Part shown: piece after piece, positions 59,287 through 64,000 of the stretch
Layout of the letters: each line of letters starts with the position of its first letter
Position numbering within the stretch: position 1 is the stretch's first letter
NCBI GenBank assembly: GCA_041495845.1
Contig: JBGQDM010000003.1
Coordinates: 1 to 64,000 of the forward strand
Length of the DNA: 64,000 bases
DNA from: JBGQDM01 sp041495845
GTDB lineage: Bacteria; Acidobacteriota; Terriglobia; Terriglobales; Acidobacteriaceae
Direction: 5' to 3'
Program-made: the position numbers and the translations under genes
Notes under the pieces: generated by a model
Databases searched by the model: none
The model's input: only the letters and a program-made list of their open reading frames with translations
What the model was told of the DNA's origin: nothing

Positions 59287-62200
59287 CTACAAGAATTGTT
59301 CCAGAAGGGTTCGAGCCTGTTTCAGGTCTGCCGTATCGTGGCCTTCGGTAAACCAAGAGTAGGTTTCTGCCAGCACTCGCCGGGCGTCTTTCTGTCTGGC
59401 TGGCTTGCTGTCAAGTCCGGCCAACGTGACGGCTGATCTCAGCTCCCAGGATTTTGCTTGCTGCTCTCGCGCCAGGGTCAGCGCTTGATGGAAACAATGA
59501 TCCGCTTCAACGAGCTCGCCTGGGGAGGTCTGATGGGGCATGGGTTTCTTGCCCGGGCCGCACAGCCGTGGCTTACCATCCAGTGCTTTCATCATGAATA
59601 AGTGGCCCTGGATGCGATAGAGCTCGGCCGTGGAATACATTTCCCCGCCGCGCTCGGCCAGCGCTAGCGCTTCCTTTGCGACCGTCAGGGCCTCCTCTAG
59701 TTGCTGGGTCCGCGACAAGGCGACTGCCAGCAAACCGAGGAAATGCGGTCGCCAGAGTTTTGCTCCCGTAGCCTGGTAGGCTGCCAAGCCGCGCCGCATT
59801 TGCTCGATGCCTTGTTCTGCGCACCCCAGCTCGACCTCCGCCCAGCCAAGATCAATGTTGCCGAAGGCCAGCCAAAGCTCCAGGCCATGCTCGTCGGCAA
59901 GTGCGACCAATGCTTTCGCGTGCTCCTGTGCCAGAGCCGGTTCGCCCCGAAGCTGATGCAGCTGCACCGCGAAATGCCTTGCCACTACCAACGTCTGAGG
60001 GTGGGAAAGTTCCTGGGCGAACGCCAGCGCTCCCCGCATTCTCTCGGAGGCCCGGTCGGGATAGCCGAGCACCCATAAGGCTCGGGCGGCAAAGCATTCG
60101 CTGACCACCCTACAATCGTGGCCAATGAAGACAGTGTAAGGATGGTTACGGTTAGCGTCATAGAGTGACAGCGCTTGATCGAGGTGGGCCAGCGCTTCGG
60201 TGCCTCTGCCCAAATCCAGAAGCGTCACCCCCATAGCGCGGTGTGCTTCCATGATGAGGGCTGGATCCTTTAGACCCTCGGCTAGCCCTAAGAGCTGGTC
60301 TGCAATTTCCAGAGCAGCAGGCAGCTCACCGCTGAATTCGTAGAACATGCCCAATGACCAGAGCATGCTGAAGAGCCGGGGGGAGGGGCCGTCCAGCCAA
60401 AACAGTTCTCTTGCGCGGGCATACACTTCTTCCACTTCGGTGGCGGCGAAACCTTTGATCGCCATCAGCGAGACGCCCAGAATCATGCGCAACGTGATCT
60501 CCTGTTTCGCTCGTTCGGGCGTTTCAGGGAGGGCTTTGAGCACCTCCAAGCCGCGGCTCGCCAGGGTGGTAGCCTCGTGGTGGGCGGAGTGGTGAGAGGC
60601 GTTCTCGGCCGCTTGCGTCAGGTATTGCAGGGCCCGAGGCCAGTCGCGGCTTTGCTCGAAATGCATGGCCAATTCAGCAGCAATCTCGCTGACACGATCA
60701 CCGTAGATGGTCACGCCACGCTCCGCGATGCGATGGTGGATCTGCGAACGTCGCATAGGCGGGATCAGCCGGTAAGGCACTTCCAGATAGAGAACATGAT
60801 TGAACTTGTGACGAGGGGTAATCGTGCCGTCGGGCAGTTCCACGAGCCAGGCTGGCGACAAGAACTGATGGCGGCGCGCGAGTTCCTCACAGTGCTGCTC
60901 CACCCATTCCGTGGGCTTGTCCAGTCCCGCTGCGATGGCTACGGAAGAGCATTCCATGCCGACCACGCTCGCCCCTTCCAGCACAATTCGTTCGTCGGGA
61001 CTCAGCCGCTCGATTTGCTTTTCAATCAACTGTCGGACGTTTTCGGGGACGCCCAATTCAACGTATGACAAGTCAACCGGCAAATTCCATACCCCGTCGT
61101 TCTCAACAATCAGTTTTTCATCCACCAGATATTCCACCACATTCACCATGAACAGCGGATTGCCTTCCGTGCGCCGGTGAATCATGCGGGCCAGCCGGCC
61201 AGAAAACTGGTGGCAGGGAAACCTCGCGCTGAGGTATTCCGCAATCGCGTCTTCCGAGAGGTACTCGAGCGGCAGCTCCTGGCAAAGCCCGTGGGCCTGA
61301 AGTTCTCGTTTGACGCTTTTGAGCGGGTGCTCCCCCAAAATGACCTCGACCGGACGGTACGTGCCGATTACCACCAGCTGCGCGGGATCCCGCCGCCGGG
61401 CCAGGTACGCGATCAGATCGAGGGTTGAGAAGTCGCTCCAATGGAGATCCTCCAGCACCAAAATCAAAGGAGCCTCCGCGGTGAGTGCTTCCAGCGCATC
61501 CGCCATCTCGCGCAACATTCGTTCTCGCGTCGCCCCAACCACGTGGTTTTGCATCGCGTTGCGCTCGGCGGGCGGAATGAGAGACGGCATTTGTGCCATC
61601 CACGCGGGCGCGTGTTGCCGCAAGATTTCAACGATGCGTGCACCCCCAGCCGATCGGCCCAATCGCGAGAATGCATCCAGCACCGGCAGGTAAGGCTCGC
61701 CCGCGCCATAGTGTTCCAGGCACTGTCCACGCGCGATCCGAATTCCGGGAAGATCGACAGCTTGTTTCAGCGAGGCTTCCACCAGGGTTGTTTTTCCAAT
61801 CCCGGCCTCGCCGGTGATGAACACAATTTGACGGTCCCCGGAAAGAGCTCTTTCGAACCAGGTCCGCAGTTTGGCTAATTCCGGCTCACGGCCCAGAACC
61901 CGGGCGACGCCCGGTAAAGTCGCGTGATCGAGAGCCGGCTTGAGCTCCGAGGCGGCACCGGTCCGCGATTCTGCTTCTGAGGCCTGAAGGAGAGCTGGGG
62001 CGGAGATTCTCGCGATAAAGCGGTAGCCGCGACGATGTGCCGTTTCGATATAGGTAGGCCCTTCGGCGTCATCACCCAGAGCTTCGCGCAACTGGCGGAC
62101 GCTGTCTTTGAGGACGGCGTCGCCGACGAACGTGCCCGGCCAAACGGCGTCCAGCACCTGCTGTTTTGTCACCAGCTGGCCAGCGTGGTCCACCAGGAGT

Positions 62201-62298
62201 CTGAGCACAGCAAAAGCTTTGGGCCGGAGGGGAATCGCCCGGCTGGCCTGCCACAAGCATTCATTCCGCGCGTCAAGCCGGAATTGCCCAAACGTCAT
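59287..62298 (-). CDS. Large regulator: PhoB-type winged helix, AAA-type ATPase and TPR array
   Basis: About 1003 residues. Residues 1-97 are a CadC/OmpR-type winged-helix DNA-binding domain (FGQFRLDARNECLWQASRAI, AVWPGTFVGDAVLKDSVRQL, YIETAHRRGYRFIARI). Residues ~135-450 are a STAND/AAA ATPase with Walker A GEAGIGKTTL (163-172) and Walker B LILVLEDLHWSD. The rest is a long helical repeat region, TPR-like (LAHLDQALSLYDANRN). It is thus a signal-dependent transcription factor of the AfsR/MalT-like STAND type. ATG 62298 with GGGAGAGAC upstream is chosen. It is divergent from a secreted-protein gene whose promoter has three 11-bp direct repeats. Confidence 0.85.
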   Translation of the reverse strand: MTFGQFRLDARNECLWQASRAIPLRPKAFAVLRLLVDHAGQLVTKQQVLDAVWPGTFVGDAVLKDSVRQLREALGDDAEGPTYIETAHRRGYRFIARISAPALLQASEAESRTGAASELKPALDHATLPGVARVLGREPELAKLRTWFERALSGDRQIVFITGEAGIGKTTLVEASLKQAVDLPGIRIARGQCLEHYGAGEPYLPVLDAFSRLGRSAGGARIVEILRQHAPAWMAQMPSLIPPAERNAMQNHVVGATRERMLREMADALEALTAEAPLILVLEDLHWSDFSTLDLIAYLARRRDPAQLVVIGTYRPVEVILGEHPLKSVKRELQAHGLCQELPLEYLSEDAIAEYLSARFPCHQFSGRLARMIHRRTEGNPLFMVNVVEYLVDEKLIVENDGVWNLPVDLSYVELGVPENVRQLIEKQIERLSPDERIVLEGASVVGMECSSVAIAAGLDKPTEWVEQHCEELARRHQFLSPAWLVELPDGTITPRHKFNHVLYLEVPYRLIPPMRRSQIHHRIAERGVTIYGDRVSEIAAELAMHFEQSRDWPRALQYLTQAAENASHHSAHHEATTLASRGLEVLKALPETPERAKQEITLRMILGVSLMAIKGFAATEVEEVYARARELFWLDGPSPRLFSMLWSLGMFYEFSGELPAALEIADQLLGLAEGLKDPALIMEAHRAMGVTLLDLGRGTEALAHLDQALSLYDANRNHPYTVFIGHDCRVVSECFAARALWVLGYPDRASERMRGALAFAQELSHPQTLVVARHFAVQLHQLRGEPALAQEHAKALVALADEHGLELWLAFGNIDLGWAEVELGCAEQGIEQMRRGLAAYQATGAKLWRPHFLGLLAVALSRTQQLEEALTVAKEALALAERGGEMYSTAELYRIQGHLFMMKALDGKPRLCGPGKKPMPHQTSPGELVEADHCFHQALTLAREQQAKSWELRSAVTLAGLDSKPARQKDARRVLAETYSWFTEGHDTADLKQARTLLEQFL

Positions 62299-62419
62299 GT
62301 CTCTCCCGGACTCCATAGCTGGAACCGTAGCCCCACTTTGATGCTCATTGGATGACTTCCAGGTGCTGGCGAACCACAAAATTGTTTCCCTCCCGCAGCA
62401 TCGTCAGGGCGGTTACAAA

Positions 62420-62452
62420 AACACCACCGCAACATCACCACAACCTCATGAC
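62420..62452. promoter_or_regulatory. Three tandem 11-bp direct repeats (winged-helix binding site candidate), site 1
   Basis: AACACCACCGC (62420-62430), AACATCACCAC (62431-62441), AACCTCATGAC (62442-62452): three contiguous 11-base units starting with AAC. PhoB/OmpR-type winged helices bind 11-bp direct repeats. A TATTCT (62471-62476) 18 bases downstream could be the -10 box of the 62532 gene. Confidence 0.65.
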
Positions 62453-62531
62453 TCACCGGAAGGCCGCCAGTATTCTCGGACCCAGGTTGGTTCTACTCAA
62501 CCCAACCAATCATCCCACCGAGGAGAAACAA

Positions 62532-63128
62532 ATGAAATCCAGGTTTACGCTGACAATCGGGCTCGTGCTCGCACTGACGAGCCTGACCGCAATGGCCCAA
62601 AACACAACCTTCACCATGGTTCGCTCTGCCGGCGCTGAGGCTGCAGGCTGCATTCCGAACGCTGGGGGACGGGTAACCATCAACTCGATCGGCAACGCGG
62701 AAGTGATGCACCTAGAAGCATTCGGACTGCCGGCGAAAACGACCTTCGACGCTTTCGTGATCCAGCTGCCCAATGCCCCGTTTGGTCTGTCCTGGTATCA
62801 GGGTGACTTTAAGACGGACAGCCATGGAAAGGGCGTTGCGGACTTTGTCGGACGCTTCAACATCGAAACCTTCATTGTGGCGCCAGGAAGCGGTCCGGCA
62901 CCCGTCGTGTTCAACAACCCTCCCTTTCTAGACGTAAACACGAACCCCGCGACTGGACCGGTTCACACCTACCACATCGGACTGTGGTTCGACTCGCCGG
63001 CCGCCGCTGCAGCTGTGGGGTGCCCGGGTGGTGTAACCCCGTTCAATGGTGAACACCAGGCCGGCATCCAAGCGATGAGCACCCGCAACTTCGGCGACCT
63101 CACCGGCCCGCTGAAGCGCATCCAGTAG
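62532..63128 (+). CDS. Secreted protein of unknown function, probable target of the divergent regulator
   Basis: 198 residues. A clear signal peptide (KSRFTLTIGLVLALTSLTAM) and a GAGGAGAAACAA ribosome site mark ATG 62532. The mature part is beta-rich: TTFTMVRSAGAEAAGCIPNA, GGRVTINSIGNAEVMHLEAF, LSWYQGDFKTDSHGKGVADF, TYHIGLWFDSPAAAAAVGCP. Two Cys (near residues 40 and 170) could bond. It is not assigned to a family. It ends in a strong terminator and begins after three 11-bp direct repeats. Confidence 0.8.
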   Translation: MKSRFTLTIGLVLALTSLTAMAQNTTFTMVRSAGAEAAGCIPNAGGRVTINSIGNAEVMHLEAFGLPAKTTFDAFVIQLPNAPFGLSWYQGDFKTDSHGKGVADFVGRFNIETFIVAPGSGPAPVVFNNPPFLDVNTNPATGPVHTYHIGLWFDSPAAAAAVGCPGGVTPFNGEHQAGIQAMSTRNFGDLTGPLKRIQ

Positions 63129-63164
63129 TTTCTCAGCACCGGACAAACATGCTAATTCCTTCCT

Positions 63165-63190
63165 CCCCCGATTTCGGTCGGGGTTTTTTA
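63165..63190 (+). terminator. Rho-independent terminator after the secreted protein
   Basis: CCCCGA/TCGGGG stem (63166-63171, 63178-63183) with a 6-base loop, followed immediately by six T residues (63184-63189). Confidence 0.9.
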
Positions 63191-63232
63191 TGCGACCCCG
63201 CGTTTTTTTCCCAGGATGGCGATGGCTGCATT

Positions 63233-63265
63233 AACACGACTGAAACATTACGGTAACATCACCGG
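63233..63265. promoter_or_regulatory. Three tandem 11-bp direct repeats (winged-helix binding site candidate), site 2
   Basis: AACACGACTGA (63233-63243), AACATTACGGT (63244-63254), AACATCACCGG (63255-63265): the same 11-base phasing and AACA(T/C) starts as at 62420-62452. TACACG (63282-63287) could be a -10 at a similar distance (16 bases). Confidence 0.65.
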
Positions 63266-63271
63266 TGCTTT

Positions 63272-63508
63272 ATGACTCGGCTACACGATTACGGCTATCT
63301 TCGGCGTGTGATGAACCGATTGCCACACGCAAACGCTTTCGTGATTCAGTTCCGGAGTGACGCGGATCTGGAAACGAGTCCGATGGGAGGGCGAGTCGAG
63401 CATGTGGTCTCGGGACGCACGGCGACCTTCGAGTCTGTGCAAGAGTTGCCCGACCTTTTGCGCAGGATGTTGAGTGAGGCGCGGCAGGCAGAGCAAGTCC
63501 CCTCTTAA
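63272..63508 (+). CDS. Small protein of unknown function, probable second target of the regulator
   Basis: 78 residues from ATG 63272. The central part NAFVIQFRSDADLETSPMGG, RVEHVVSGRTATFESVQELP with a C-terminal helix (DLLRRMLSEARQ) matches a common small-protein pattern (FVIQF..D......GRVEHV.SG....F.S..EL..FL), seen across many bacteria but without known function. If the 11-bp repeats at 63233-63265 form an activator site, transcription would start after 63285 and the real start would be ATG 63311 (65 residues). Coordinates here keep the longest frame. Confidence 0.65.
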   Translation: MTRLHDYGYLRRVMNRLPHANAFVIQFRSDADLETSPMGGRVEHVVSGRTATFESVQELPDLLRRMLSEARQAEQVPS

Positions 63509-63562
63509 AGCAAGGGACAGCTCTCAACCGGGGCCCAGGAACAGTGGTATGAAGGAGGCATC

Positions 63563-63775
63563 GTGAAAAACCATCAGCGTTCCAACAGTGAACCGATACT
63601 CCCCAAAGGGTACGCTCACATCAGAAGCGCAATCAGAGCCCTACTGGGAATGGAGAGCGACCTGGCAACTCACGAAGGGAACGCGAAGGTCCGGGATGGA
63701 GGCTCCGATGGGGTGGTGGAGCGGCGGAAAGCGAACGTGCTCAGAGCTGAGCCGGAAGGCGATACCACCGGCTAA
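63563..63775 (+). CDS. Doubtful small open frame
   Basis: 70 residues from GTG 63563, with a good GGAGG ribosome site (GAAGGAGGCATC). The sequence is hydrophilic (KNHQRSNSEPILPKGYAHIR, SAIRALLGMESDLATHEG) and ends low-complexity. No family is recognised. The codon pattern is weak, so it may be non-coding. Nothing else is seen in 63509-63889. Confidence 0.3.
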   Translation: MKNHQRSNSEPILPKGYAHIRSAIRALLGMESDLATHEGNAKVRDGGSDGVVERRKANVLRAEPEGDTTG

Positions 63776-63889
63776 CGAAGCTCATTCCTCGCTTGCACTC
63801 TGGCCAAGATGTCGCCATCCACTCTCTTCTCTCTTCTTCAGAGAGAAGTCGGCAGCTACTGCATCGCCTGGCTCCGAGAGGGATGACCA

Positions 63890-64000
63890 TTAGTGACCGA
63901 CCCCAGCGTCTTTCCGTAATCCGCGAACTGCCAGCACCGCCAGCACAGCCACTGCCAACAGCATAGCCAGCCACAGCACCGCGTTGTGGCGCTCCGACCA
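63890..64000 (-). CDS. Partial C-terminus of a membrane protein, cut by the window edge
   Basis: The minus-strand frame is open from the window edge to TAA at 63892-63890. The 36 visible residues are WSERHNAVLWLAMLLAVAVL followed by AVLAVRGLRKDAGVGH: one C-terminal transmembrane helix with a basic cytoplasmic end. This kind of tail occurs on DUF3999-type proteins, but too little is visible to say. Confidence 0.5.
   Translation of the reverse strand, partial: WSERHNAVLWLAMLLAVAVLAVLAVRGLRKDAGVGH

Overview
The window is a GC-rich chromosomal segment of a free-living, diderm heterotroph. The best fit is the phylum Acidobacteriota (Terriglobia/Koribacter-like). That placement is an inference from gene style, not from a marker search. 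Supporting signs are a dehydroquinate dehydratase-shikimate dehydrogenase fusion, long choice-of-anchor-D repeat proteins, a large winged-helix/ATPase/TPR regulator, a TonB-tail remnant, secreted TldD/PmbA-like proteins, a short protein with a 'LPDAP' mature N-terminus, and many dispersed intergenic inverted repeats. I found no rRNA, tRNA or CRISPR array.

Layout. 1-9.4 kb is an exopolysaccharide/cell-surface block: truncated GDP-mannose-epimerase-like gene, exosortase, UDP-GlcNAc 2-epimerase, a minimal PEP-CTERM protein facing them, two fibronectin-III proteins (one tiny, one with seven choice-of-anchor-D repeats) and two polytopic membrane proteins, one of them glycosyltransferase-like. 9.8-25 kb is mostly core metabolism: ABC permease, Trm112-like protein, folD, coaE, an HtrA-type protease, a GNAT protein, asnS, arginase, ddl, and the conserved yceD-rpmF-plsX-fabD operon on the minus strand. 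25-32 kb is more accessory: a Fic pair, a secreted zinc peptidase, a broken FitA-like antitoxin, a DksA-like protein, and a cysteine-synthase-like gene followed by a monooxygenase/AraC divergent pair. 32-44 kb carries secreted peptidases (M28, a TldD/PmbA-like pair), an orphan GvpL/F protein, aroDE, AmmA and pgsA. 44-46 kb is a TetR-regulated oxidoreductase module with three visible operator-like sites. 46-52 kb holds glutamate dehydrogenase, an MBL-fold hydrolase, and trpE and trpG separated by a mobile mystery A/B (XRE/Fic) module. 52-59 kb has PilZ, AMIN, YtxH, efp, acyP, apt and pckA. 59-64 kb holds a ~1000-residue transcriptional regulator and two divergent or nearby targets that share triple 11-bp direct repeats.

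The most interesting signals are: (1) a GxxExxY nuclease-fold gene bracketed by the same inverted-repeat ends that occur without the gene elsewhere in the window, as if it were the full-length parent of MITE-like elements; (2) two promoters carrying three tandem 11-bp AAC-repeats beside a PhoB-type winged-helix regulator; (3) three related palindromes around a TetR gene and its oxidoreductase; (4) a Fic toxin-like module between trpE and trpG; (5) gene remnants (FitA antitoxin, TonB tail, YidB tail); (6) an exosortase next to a 66-residue substrate that is almost only signal peptide plus sorting signal.
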